64,000 bases of DNA, taken from positions 1-64,000 of the forward strand of contig NZ_VJZP01000017.1 in the NCBI RefSeq assembly GCF_007097265.1, written 5' to 3'. Numbering within the stretch: position 1 is the first letter of the stretch; each line of letters starts with the position of its first letter. Positions 40,592-48,381 of the stretch are shown piece after piece. The position numbers and the translations under genes were made by a program. The stretch is from Flavobacterium gawalongense. Lineage in GTDB: Bacteria; Bacteroidota; Bacteroidia; Flavobacteriales; Flavobacteriaceae. The notes beneath the pieces were generated by a model. The model was not told the origin of the DNA. It ran no database searches and saw only the letters and a program-made list of their open reading frames with translations.

Positions 40592-41644
40592 TTGCCTGAA
40601 AAAATCAAACATATAGCCGTCATGAGACTTTCCGCAATGGGAGATGTCGCCATGACGGTTCCTATTTTACGTGCTTTTGTAAACCAGCATCCAGAAGTTA
40701 AAATTACAGTCGTTTCCAGACCATTTTTCAAACCTTTTTTCGATTCCATTCCCAACGTTTCTTTTTTTGCTTTCGATGAAAAAGAACGACACAAAGGACT
40801 TTTAGGATTGTTGCGTTTGTTCCAAGATTTAAAAGAACTAGATAGTGATGCTTTCGCCGATCTGCATAATGTTTTGCGTTCTAAAATCGTCAGAAGCCTT
40901 TTTGCTTTAAGCGGAAAAAAAGTGGCTTCAGTTGATAAAGGAAGAGCGGAGAAAAAAGCATTGACCCAACCCGAAAATAAAGTTTTCAAACAACTGCCAA
41001 CGATGTTTGAAAGACACGTAGAAGTGTTCAGACAACTTGGTTTTACAGTTGATTTATCATCCCGAAGTGTCGGGACGGTTTTCCCTGAAAAACAAGCGTT
41101 AGATACTGAAATCATCAAATTTACTGGAGAAAAAACCCAGAAATGGATAGGAATTGCACCTTTTGCACAATATGATTCTAAAGTGTATCCGTTGGATTTG
41201 ATGCAAGAAGTCATCAATCAATTATCAGAAAATTTAGAATATAAAATTTTTCTTTTTGGCGGAGGAAAAAAGGAAATCGAAATCTTAAATTCGCTTTCTT
41301 CCAACAAAGAAAATGTCATTACTATGGCAGGGCAACTCAAATTTCAGCAGGAATTACAACTCATCAGTAATCTTGATGTGATGCTTTCCATGGATTCCGG
41401 GAATGCACATATTGCGGCTATGCTTGGTGTAAAAGTGATTACACTTTGGGGTGCAACACATCCTTATGCCGGATTTTCACCTTTTAATCAACCGTTAGAA
41501 AATGCGCTGGTTTCCGATAGAAATCTGTTTCCAAAATTACCCACATCGGTTTATGGAAATAAAAAAGTGGAAGGTTATGAAGATGCGATGCGGACGATTT
41601 TACCAGAGAAAGTAGTTGAAAAAATTCAGTCCAAGTTTTCATAA
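40592..41644 (+). CDS. Glycosyltransferase family 9 (heptosyltransferase-like) protein
   Basis: A 350-aa GT-B enzyme of the ADP-heptose:LPS heptosyltransferase group. Motifs are MRLSAMGDVAMTVPIL at residues 11-26, WIGIAPFAQY near 180, and SMDSGNAHIAAMLGVKVITLWG near 267-288. It starts at TTG (40592); the only nearby ATG (40621) would cut the first beta-strand. A 16-base palindrome (41060-41075) lies in frame and encodes SRSVG. It probably adds a sugar to the LPS core. In relatives it follows DUF4254 directly. Confidence 0.88.
   Translation: MPEKIKHIAVMRLSAMGDVAMTVPILRAFVNQHPEVKITVVSRPFFKPFFDSIPNVSFFAFDEKERHKGLLGLLRLFQDLKELDSDAFADLHNVLRSKIVRSLFALSGKKVASVDKGRAEKKALTQPENKVFKQLPTMFERHVEVFRQLGFTVDLSSRSVGTVFPEKQALDTEIIKFTGEKTQKWIGIAPFAQYDSKVYPLDLMQEVINQLSENLEYKIFLFGGGKKEIEILNSLSSNKENVITMAGQLKFQQELQLISNLDVMLSMDSGNAHIAAMLGVKVITLWGATHPYAGFSPFNQPLENALVSDRNLFPKLPTSVYGNKKVEGYEDAMRTILPEKVVEKIQSKFS
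41060..41075. repeat. TCCCGA palindrome inside the GT9 gene
   Basis: Arms TCCCGA/TCGGGA with loop AGTG, in frame within the heptosyltransferase gene; related to the palindrome at 9025-9040. Confidence 0.5.
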
Positions 41645-41855
41645 AACAAGATCGAAAATTCCAATAAAAAAAAATCCAAATTCCAGCCTGATTCGATTGG
41701 AATTGGAATTTTTTAATTTGGAATTTCATTTGCAAATAAACTCGATAGCACTGATTTGCGAAGGTTTATTCAAATTCAAAATTTCTTAATTGTTCCTGAA
41801 ATTCGTGTTGTAAAAGAATGTCATATATTTTCTCTAAAATTTTATCATTATGATC

Positions 41856-42300
41856 AATATCCCCCACTGGTGCTCGTTTACAACGGGTACCTACTTACTT
41901 GTGTGAACTAAATAAAGCGTTTGCAACGCGGCTATTATAAACAGATTCTACCCAGTCTACAACCGTTATGGTTATAAAAGTAGATACTGTACTATCGATA
42001 ACTTTATATTTCTCAGACATTTTTTTCAAATATATTGATTTTAAGAAACTATAATATAAAACAGACGTATACTTGTTTAAAGGCACTCCTGTTTTAGCTA
42101 TCCGCGTTGCAAACGCTATAATTTGTCTCTTAATTTAAGTAGGCACTCGTCGCAGACGAGCACCAGAGAACGTGGACAAACGAGCGCCAGTTGGGATGTC
42201 ATTTTTACCAAACTTAATAAATGTAAATTTCTTATGTAAAACACAGTTGTTTTTGGCTCAGTTTTGCGGGCACGGATTGCAAATCCACGCTATCGTGTTT
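41856..42300. repeat. Cluster of REP-like hairpins with long inverted ends
   Basis: Text around 41867-41935 (CTGGTGCTCG, CCTACTT, AGCGTTTGCAACGCGG) recurs in inverse form around 42094-42166. Individual hairpins include GCGTTTGCAACGC near 41910, its inverse near 42105, CTCGTCTGCGACGAG (minus reading) at about 42147-42161 preceded by GTAGG, and GGATTGCAAATCC near 42275. The tetranucleotide-plus-hairpin arrangement recalls REP sequences of REP-associated transposases. The stretch 41645-42336 holds no credible gene; the short frame inside it is not convincing. Confidence 0.65.
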
Positions 42301-42336
42301 TTTCGCCTAGTTTGCTAGATGTTAGCGGTAGTTTTT

Positions 42337-43815
42337 TTATTTCGTTTCGATGTCAAATATTTTTTGTCCGTTTTTACCCAAATAATGTTTCAATAAGTTT
42401 TCATATACACTTGCGCCTGTGTCTGAGTTTGTAAAAATCAAAAGTCCTTGTTTTGTTTTTGGAAAAATAAATGCAATCGTTTGAACACCTTTGTCAGAAC
42501 CACCGTGTGACAAAGCATATTCTCCATTTCCTAAATCATAAATTTCAAAACCTAATCCAAAATGTTTTCCTTTTGAACTTTCAACTTGATGGGAAATCAT
42601 TTCATCAAATACTTTTTGTGTCAATCCATCGCTATTCATTACGCTTACTAAAAACTTTCCGTAATCTTCAATGGTTGTCAATAAATCATCCGCTGCATTT
42701 GGTGTTTTGTTTCTTACTGTTTCATAAGCGTTTCCATTTTTGTCATAACCAATAGCAAGTCTTGATGTATCTACATTTTTGTCCCAAACATATCTTGTCT
42801 CATACATTTTTAGTGGTTGAAAAATTAGTTCGTTGGCTAATTGTTGTAATGATTTATTAAACTTCTTTTCTAACGCTTTTTTCAAATATTCAAGACCTTC
42901 GCCAGAATATTGATATTTTGTCCTTGGGTCAAATTGAAAATGGAGTTTTTTATCTTCATTCAAAAAACGCCAATTCGGAAAACCTGTTTGATGGCTTAAA
43001 ATAAGTCTTGTTGTCAATTTTTTATTTCGTGGGTCATTTGCAATATCTAGGTCTGTCCAATATTTGTAAACAGGCTCGTCCAAATTCCATTTTCCTAAAC
43101 TTACTAACTTCAACGCTACCATTGCTGTTACGGGTTTTGTTAAAGAAGCAACATTAAAAATAGTATTGTAAGGTGCTGATACACCTTTTGTTATTTCTCC
43201 GAAAACTTTTATTTGTTTGAGTTTTCCATTTTCAATAATTCCAAGTCCAAGAGTTGGAACTTTATTTTCTTGTAGCCACTTTTCAATTTCAGCATCATTA
43301 TCAAAAAATGAGTTTTCTATTTTTTGTAATTGATATGCTTGATGGTCAAAACTTAAAGATGTCGCTAATTTCCAATCGCCGTTTTCCAATTGCCAAACGT
43401 TTGTGAACTTTGCAATTCCGGGTTGGTTTTCCTGTTTTTCATAAAATAAATGTTCTCCTTGTTGAACTGCTCCATAGAGCATTCCATTTTTATAAAGTGG
43501 AAAAATTTTAGTGCTTTCTTTTACTAAAATTCTTTTTACTTGACGGGTTTCGGGATTTTTGCACAATCCGTTTTTTAGATCATAAAGGAATTTTGTTTTG
43601 TCAGAAATTCCGTCTTTGTCGTGATAAAATTTTAAATTATTACTCAACAAATTTTCAAATTGAGAGATGTCGCAAGTGTTAAAACCTACATTGAAAAGTA
43701 AACTGTCTTTAGAAATAATGGCTTTATAGAGGTCTGAATTTTTGTCAACCTGTGCTTTGCTGTTTGCACTAAAAATGACGGCAATGATGAAGCTTAAGAG
43801 AATCTTTTTTGTCAT
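42337..43815 (-). CDS. Serine hydrolase (beta-lactamase class C-like) with N-terminal NTF2-like domain
   Basis: A 492-aa exported protein: signal peptide (1-21, ending SKAQ), an NTF2/DUF4440-like domain (about 25-160; NVWQLENGDWKLATS), then a class C beta-lactamase/PBP-type hydrolase domain. Catalytic SxxK reads SLTK at residues 224-227, the YxN-type motif is YSG near 303, and HGG appears near 434 (SHGGSDKG). It may be a peptidase or esterase acting in the periplasm; true beta-lactamase activity is unlikely to be its main role. It lies 108 bases downstream of the XRE gene on the same strand, in an accessory stretch. Confidence 0.88.
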   Translation of the reverse strand: MTKKILLSFIIAVIFSANSKAQVDKNSDLYKAIISKDSLLFNVGFNTCDISQFENLLSNNLKFYHDKDGISDKTKFLYDLKNGLCKNPETRQVKRILVKESTKIFPLYKNGMLYGAVQQGEHLFYEKQENQPGIAKFTNVWQLENGDWKLATSLSFDHQAYQLQKIENSFFDNDAEIEKWLQENKVPTLGLGIIENGKLKQIKVFGEITKGVSAPYNTIFNVASLTKPVTAMVALKLVSLGKWNLDEPVYKYWTDLDIANDPRNKKLTTRLILSHQTGFPNWRFLNEDKKLHFQFDPRTKYQYSGEGLEYLKKALEKKFNKSLQQLANELIFQPLKMYETRYVWDKNVDTSRLAIGYDKNGNAYETVRNKTPNAADDLLTTIEDYGKFLVSVMNSDGLTQKVFDEMISHQVESSKGKHFGLGFEIYDLGNGEYALSHGGSDKGVQTIAFIFPKTKQGLLIFTNSDTGASVYENLLKHYLGKNGQKIFDIETK

Positions 43816-43923
43816 AACGAAATTTTGTTTTGCTGTAATTATTTTTTTCGCAAAGGTTAGAAATTCATTTTTTCTGTCCTAAAAAGTTCCCCGACAATAA
43901 CCTGACAAAATCCCGACAAATTT

Positions 43924-44496
43924 TTATATCAGACTGAAATTCAGCATGAAATGAAGTTTTTTGTTTCTATCTATTTCTATTGCATTCCGAAGGATAATAA
44001 ACACATTCGATAAAACAATTAGTATCATAATGATTAGGGTAAACTTGTTGCCGAGCTTTAAAAAAATGCCTAACATAAACACGATGGGTGCAATTATCGT
44101 CCAAAGTATTTGAACAGAAATGAGTTGCTTTGTTAAGATATTTTTTTGTTTCATCGTCAGCATCAGAACAAGCGGAACGAGGATGTTCAGTGGCGGAATT
44201 ACGATAAATGGAATTGATGAAAGGTTGATTAATTTTAGAGAGGAATAGTTAATCAAAACCGCTTCTTTGGATTCTTTTTTTTCTTCGACAATCTCGGATT
44301 TTTCTTGTTCAGATTCTTTGTAAAGCAATTCGTCTTCTTCTACTTCTAATGCTTTTGCCAAAACTCGAAGTGTATAACCTTTTGGCTCTTTTCCTGATTC
44401 AATTCGCTGAATTGTTCTTACCGAAACTCCTGATTTTTCAGATAATTCCTGTTGAGTCAGATTTTGTAATTCTCTTATACTTTTTAATTTTGACAT
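43924..44496 (-). CDS. Membrane-bound XRE family transcriptional regulator
   Basis: A 190-aa protein with an N-terminal XRE helix-turn-helix (residues 3-58; LTQQELSEKSGVSVRTIQRIESGKEPKG), a charged linker (60-80) and three or four transmembrane helices (about 88-185). The layout resembles flavobacterial HTH-plus-DUF4870-like membrane regulators. It probably controls a nearby gene, the serine hydrolase 108 bases downstream being the obvious candidate; this is inference. The signal sensed is unknown. Confidence 0.85.
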   Translation of the reverse strand: MSKLKSIRELQNLTQQELSEKSGVSVRTIQRIESGKEPKGYTLRVLAKALEVEEDELLYKESEQEKSEIVEEKKESKEAVLINYSSLKLINLSSIPFIVIPPLNILVPLVLMLTMKQKNILTKQLISVQILWTIIAPIVFMLGIFLKLGNKFTLIIMILIVLSNVFIILRNAIEIDRNKKLHFMLNFSLI

Positions 44497-44673
44497 TCTG
44501 TGATTTTAAAATTACCGTTAACTCGTTTATAGGTCTGATAAAATCATACAAAGCCATCCCAAATCAGGTTTATATCTATGACTCCATCACATTTCTTTAG
44601 TCTAAACTTGGGAGATGATGATTGTCCTATTATTCTGCCAATATAGTTAAAATTACAATTTCCCTAAAATAAA

Positions 44674-44699
44674 AAAACTTCCCTTTTCAGAGAAGTTTT
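44674..44699 (-). terminator. Terminator after the PaaE-like reductase gene
   Basis: Arms AAAACTTC (44674-44681) and GAAGTTTT (44692-44699) with a 10-base loop; on the minus strand it ends in T-rich sequence beyond the stop at 44719. Confidence 0.7.
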
Positions 44700-44718
44700 C
44701 GTTATCATTTAGATTTTT

Positions 44719-45771
44719 CTAAACGTCATCATAATCCACATAAATGTTTTCTGATGTTGGGTGGGCTTGACAAGTAAGTATCAATCCATCAGCGATTTCT
44801 TTATCAGTAAGAATAGAGTTTTTAGTCATTTCGGCAGTTCCTGATGTAACTCTAGCCAGGCAACTACTGCAGATTCCGCCTTGGCAAGAATAAGGAGCAT
44901 CAAGACCTTGTTTTAAAGCTGCTTCAAGAATGGTTTGTTTTTGTGACATTTCAAAAGTCGTTTCTTCATCATCTACCATAACAGTGATTTTCGAATGTCC
45001 TTCTAATGATTTTTCGATTTTATGTTCTTTGGAAGAAGCAGAAAATAATTCAAATTTTATGGCTGATTCTTTGATATTGTGTGCTGCCAAAACACCGGAA
45101 ACCGAATTAATCATTTCCTCCGGTCCACATAAATAGAACTTATCAAATTCCAATTCCTTGTGTTTATTATTCAAAACAAAATTTACCGTCGATTTTTCAA
45201 TTCTTCCAAATAATGCATTTTCTGCTTTGGCTTGACTGAAAACATAATGCACAAAAAGACGACCTACATATTGCAATTGCAAATTGTGCAATTCTTGATG
45301 AAAGATAGTTTCTTCGGGAAATTTGTTACCATAAACAAGAACAAAAGAACTTTTAGGTTCGCTTTTCAATACTGATTTCAGGATAGAAAGTACGGGTGTG
45401 ATTCCGCTTCCGGCTACAAAAGCCACATAATTTTTTTGTCGGTCAGCTTGTGGTTCAAAAGTAAATTTCCCTTCTGGTTTTCCTACTTCTAGCGCGTCAC
45501 CTGCCTTCAATTTTGTATTGGCAAACTGAGAAAAAGCACCATTTGTTACTGCTTTTACAGCGATTCGTAATTCCCCACTTTCTGGAGCGGAACAAAGAGA
45601 ATACGCACGACGAATTTCCTGATTGTCTAAGGTAAGCCGAAGATTAATATATTGACCCGCAATGAAAGTATAGTTTGGTTTTAATTCCTCAGGAACATTA
45701 AAAAGTATGGAAACTGCGTCTTTGGTTTCACGTTTTACTTCTTTTATAATAAGTTTTAAAAAGGATGGCAT
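44719..45771 (-). CDS. PaaE-like ferredoxin-NAD(P)H oxidoreductase with C-terminal 2Fe-2S domain
   Basis: A 350-aa three-domain reductase. FAD domain: RRAYSLCSAPES near 54-65 (RxYS). NAD(P) domain: VAGSGITPVLSIL near 118-130 and CGPEEM near 224. C-terminal plant-type ferredoxin domain: SCQGGICSSCLARV near 295-308 and the fourth Cys about 30 residues later (LTCQAHP), giving CxxxxCxxC...C. It passes electrons from NAD(P)H to a partner oxygenase or ferredoxin. Related proteins serve phenylacetyl-CoA epoxidase, but no paa gene is here, so the partner is unknown. Confidence 0.9.
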   Translation of the reverse strand: MPSFLKLIIKEVKRETKDAVSILFNVPEELKPNYTFIAGQYINLRLTLDNQEIRRAYSLCSAPESGELRIAVKAVTNGAFSQFANTKLKAGDALEVGKPEGKFTFEPQADRQKNYVAFVAGSGITPVLSILKSVLKSEPKSSFVLVYGNKFPEETIFHQELHNLQLQYVGRLFVHYVFSQAKAENALFGRIEKSTVNFVLNNKHKELEFDKFYLCGPEEMINSVSGVLAAHNIKESAIKFELFSASSKEHKIEKSLEGHSKITVMVDDEETTFEMSQKQTILEAALKQGLDAPYSCQGGICSSCLARVTSGTAEMTKNSILTDKEIADGLILTCQAHPTSENIYVDYDDV

Positions 45772-45787
45772 GTGATTAATTTTTTTA

Positions 45788-45795
45788 CAAAAGTA
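45788..45795 (-). promoter_or_regulatory. -7 promoter element of the PaaE-like gene
   Basis: On the minus strand this reads TACTTTTG, matching TAnnTTTG, 16 bases before the start codon. Confidence 0.55.
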
Positions 45796-45895
45796 GGAAA
45801 CGACAAATAAATGGAGATTATAATTGCCGATTTTTTTATATTAGATGTAACATTTCAAGAATTTAACTACCAATTACGAAACCAAACTATAAATC

Positions 45896-47359
45896 ATGTT
45901 CGAAAAATTTATCTATCTCGAATGGAAGGCTTTTACGAGATCAGCTTCCTTCGCAACAAATTTAGGTTTAAAAATCTTGATGCTTTTTTTGGCTATTTAT
46001 TTTGCTTTAGTTTTTTTGGCTTTGGGAATTGGAGCCTTTTATTTCATCCGGAAAATGAACTTGGAACCATTGGTAACAGTAAATAAATTCCTGATTTACT
46101 ACTTTTTATTTGATTTAATTATTCGTCTGCTGTTGCAAAAAATTCCGGTAATGAACATTCGTCCCTTATTGGTTTTACCGTTTAAGAAACCAACAATTGT
46201 CCATTTTTCTTTGGGTAAAACCATGCTGTCTTTTTTTAATTACGCACATGCTTTTTTCTTTTTGCCATTTTCAGTAGTATTAATCATGGAAGGTTATGAT
46301 GTGGTGAGCGTATTGCTTTGGCATTTAGCCATGATTTCGTTGATTTATATCAATAATTTTCTAAATATCGTATTGAATAATAAAGACAATTTGTTTGCCA
46401 TTTTCGTCGGGATTGTGATTGTTTTGGGAGGCTGTCAGTATTATCATGTTTTTGATATTACCAATTACACTACGGTTTTCTTTGAGGGTCTATTCCATAC
46501 AAAATGGCTATTTTTACTGCCAATTTCGGCTTTAATTGGACTGTATTATGTTACGTTCAACTATTTCAAAAACAACTTGTATCTTGATTCAGGACTTTCA
46601 AATAAACACCAAATCGCCAAAACGGAGGATTTAACTTGGTTGAACCAGTTTGGAACATTGGGAACATTCTTAAAAAATGACATTAAACTCATCAAAAGAA
46701 ACAAACGATCAAAAACTACAGTTATCATGAGTGTGGTGTTTTTATTTTATGGTCTCCTGTTTTTTAAAAATCATGCTTTATACAATCCGGTGATGCACAT
46801 TTTCGCAGGAATTTTTGTCTCAGGAGGTTTTTTATTCACTTTCGGACAATTTGTGCCTAGTTGGGACAGCTCTTATTATCAATTAATGATGACACAAAAC
46901 ATTCCGTATCGAGGATATTTGAGCTCAAAATGGTGGCTGATTGTTATTGCAACAGTTATTTCGACGATTTTGTCTTCATTCTATTTGTATTTTGGATGGC
47001 ACGTGTATCTGACAATTGTTGTGGGCGCCATTTATAATATTGGAGTGAATTCACATTTGGTGCTTCTTGCGGGTGCTTATACAAAAACGCCAATAGATTT
47101 AGATTCCAGCAAAGGCGCTTTTGGAGATAAAAAAGCCTTTAATGTAAATACCATGTTGATCTCCTTGCCTAAATTGCTATTGCCGTTGGGACTTTATTGG
47201 ATTGGTTCCACTTTAATGAGTCCCAATTTAGGTTTAACAATGGTGGCTATTGCCGGAATAATAGGTTTTGCTTTGAGAGATAAAGTCTTTTCATTGATCG
47301 AAAAGATTTATAAAACCGAGAAGTACAAAACCATAGCCGCTTACAAGCAAAAGAGTTAA
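45896..47359 (+). CDS. DUF5687 family ABC-type membrane protein
   Basis: A 487-aa inner-membrane protein with about 12 hydrophobic segments. The start MFEKFIYLEWKAFTRSASF and the mid-region FLKNDIKLIKRNKRSK are typical of the Bacteroidota DUF5687 family, which pairs with an ABC ATPase. The ATPase gene follows 61 bases later, so together they form a probable exporter. Substrate unknown. The gene is divergent from the PaaE-like reductase. Confidence 0.83.
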   Translation: MFEKFIYLEWKAFTRSASFATNLGLKILMLFLAIYFALVFLALGIGAFYFIRKMNLEPLVTVNKFLIYYFLFDLIIRLLLQKIPVMNIRPLLVLPFKKPTIVHFSLGKTMLSFFNYAHAFFFLPFSVVLIMEGYDVVSVLLWHLAMISLIYINNFLNIVLNNKDNLFAIFVGIVIVLGGCQYYHVFDITNYTTVFFEGLFHTKWLFLLPISALIGLYYVTFNYFKNNLYLDSGLSNKHQIAKTEDLTWLNQFGTLGTFLKNDIKLIKRNKRSKTTVIMSVVFLFYGLLFFKNHALYNPVMHIFAGIFVSGGFLFTFGQFVPSWDSSYYQLMMTQNIPYRGYLSSKWWLIVIATVISTILSSFYLYFGWHVYLTIVVGAIYNIGVNSHLVLLAGAYTKTPIDLDSSKGAFGDKKAFNVNTMLISLPKLLLPLGLYWIGSTLMSPNLGLTMVAIAGIIGFALRDKVFSLIEKIYKTEKYKTIAAYKQKS

Positions 47360-47420
47360 TAGCCAATTTCCATAAAGCGATTAACCAAATCAACGAATAA
47401 CCGAATAAACCTTTCTAAAA

Positions 47421-48116
47421 ATGATACAAGTAAACGATCTTTCAAAAACATATAACGGCACAACGGTTCTTAAAATTAAAAATCTAGAAATTCCAAAAGG
47501 ACAAAGTTTTGGATTGGTAGGGAATAATGGCGCCGGAAAAACCACATTTTTTAGTTTGCTTTTGGATTTAATCCAACCTTCAACGGGGCACATTATCAAC
47601 AATGAGATTCAAGTAAATTCAAGCGAAAACTGGAAGCCTTTCACGGCTTCTTTTCTGGACGAAAGCTTTTTAATTGGCTACTTAACACCCGAAGAATATT
47701 TTTATTTCATAGGTGATTTACGCGGACAGAACAAAGCGGATATCGATGCTTTGCTAGCCAACCACGAGGAATTTTTTAATGGCGAAATCTTAAAAAACAA
47801 AAAGTATTTGCGGGATTTATCCAAAGGAAACCAAAAGAAAGTGGGAATTATCGCGACACTTATTGGTAACCCGGAAGTGGTAATTTTAGACGAACCATTT
47901 GCTAATTTAGATCCGACAACGGTCAATAGATTGAAAAAAATCATCAAAGAATTAGCCGAAAATCCTGACGTAACGGTTCTGGTTTCCAGTCATGATTTAT
48001 TGCATACCGTCGAGGTTTGCGATAGAATTGTGGCACTGAACAAGGGAGAAGTCGTGAAGGATATTCAAACATCTGCAGAAACTTTGCAAGAGCTGGAACT
48101 ATTTTTTGCAGTTTAA
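47421..48116 (+). CDS. ABC transporter ATP-binding protein
   Basis: A 231-aa ATPase partner of the preceding DUF5687 membrane protein. Walker A is GNNGAGKT at residues 34-41, the signature is LSKGNQKK (about 134-141, a degenerate LSGGQ), Walker B is VVILDEPFANLD near 152-163, and the switch His appears in SSHDLLH. Length is usual for CcmA/NatA-type exporters. A hairpin with T-run follows near 48127-48167. Confidence 0.92.
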   Translation: MIQVNDLSKTYNGTTVLKIKNLEIPKGQSFGLVGNNGAGKTTFFSLLLDLIQPSTGHIINNEIQVNSSENWKPFTASFLDESFLIGYLTPEEYFYFIGDLRGQNKADIDALLANHEEFFNGEILKNKKYLRDLSKGNQKKVGIIATLIGNPEVVILDEPFANLDPTTVNRLKKIIKELAENPDVTVLVSSHDLLHTVEVCDRIVALNKGEVVKDIQTSAETLQELELFFAV

Positions 48117-48124
48117 AATTTAAT

Positions 48125-48168
48125 TTGGGCGTGACCCGGAAAGAAAAATTCTGGGTCGGGCTTTTTTC
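48125..48168 (+). terminator. Repeat-derived terminator after the ABC gene
   Basis: GGGCGTGACCCGG pairs partly with CTGGGTCGGGC and is followed by TTTTTTC. The GGGCGTGACCC...GGGTCGGGCTTT pattern resembles a dispersed flavobacterial repeat that often sits after genes. Confidence 0.5.
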
Positions 48169-48221
48169 AAAATAAAATATAATAAGTGAATCTTTACCTA
48201 AAACAGCAATAATAAATACCT

Positions 48222-48238
48222 AACAGCCACTGGCTGTT
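48222..48238. repeat. Short perfect palindrome before sprE
   Basis: AACAGCCA and TGGCTGTT separated by one base. Function unknown; nothing else was recognised in the 265-base gap before sprE except a weak TATTTTTA box near 48319. Confidence 0.45.
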
Positions 48239-48381
48239 CTCCTCTTAATCTCAAATCTCACGCAAAACCAGGAATCAAAAAGAAACCCAATAATTTCCAC
48301 GATATCAAAAAGAAACGTATTTTTACAAGTCATTATACTAAATAGTATTTTTAGAAGTTAATTGATAAAAAACGTTTACCA

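Noticed and set aside
41895-42086. A 63-codon minus-strand open frame in the hairpin cluster
   Set aside because: It lies entirely between the inverted arms of the repeat, has no recognisable motif and its start and end fall in repeat sequence; a chance frame is more likely.
42337-43815. A genuine beta-lactamase resistance gene
   Set aside because: SxxK is present but the YxN position is YSG and an NTF2-like domain is fused in front; a general serine hydrolase fits better.
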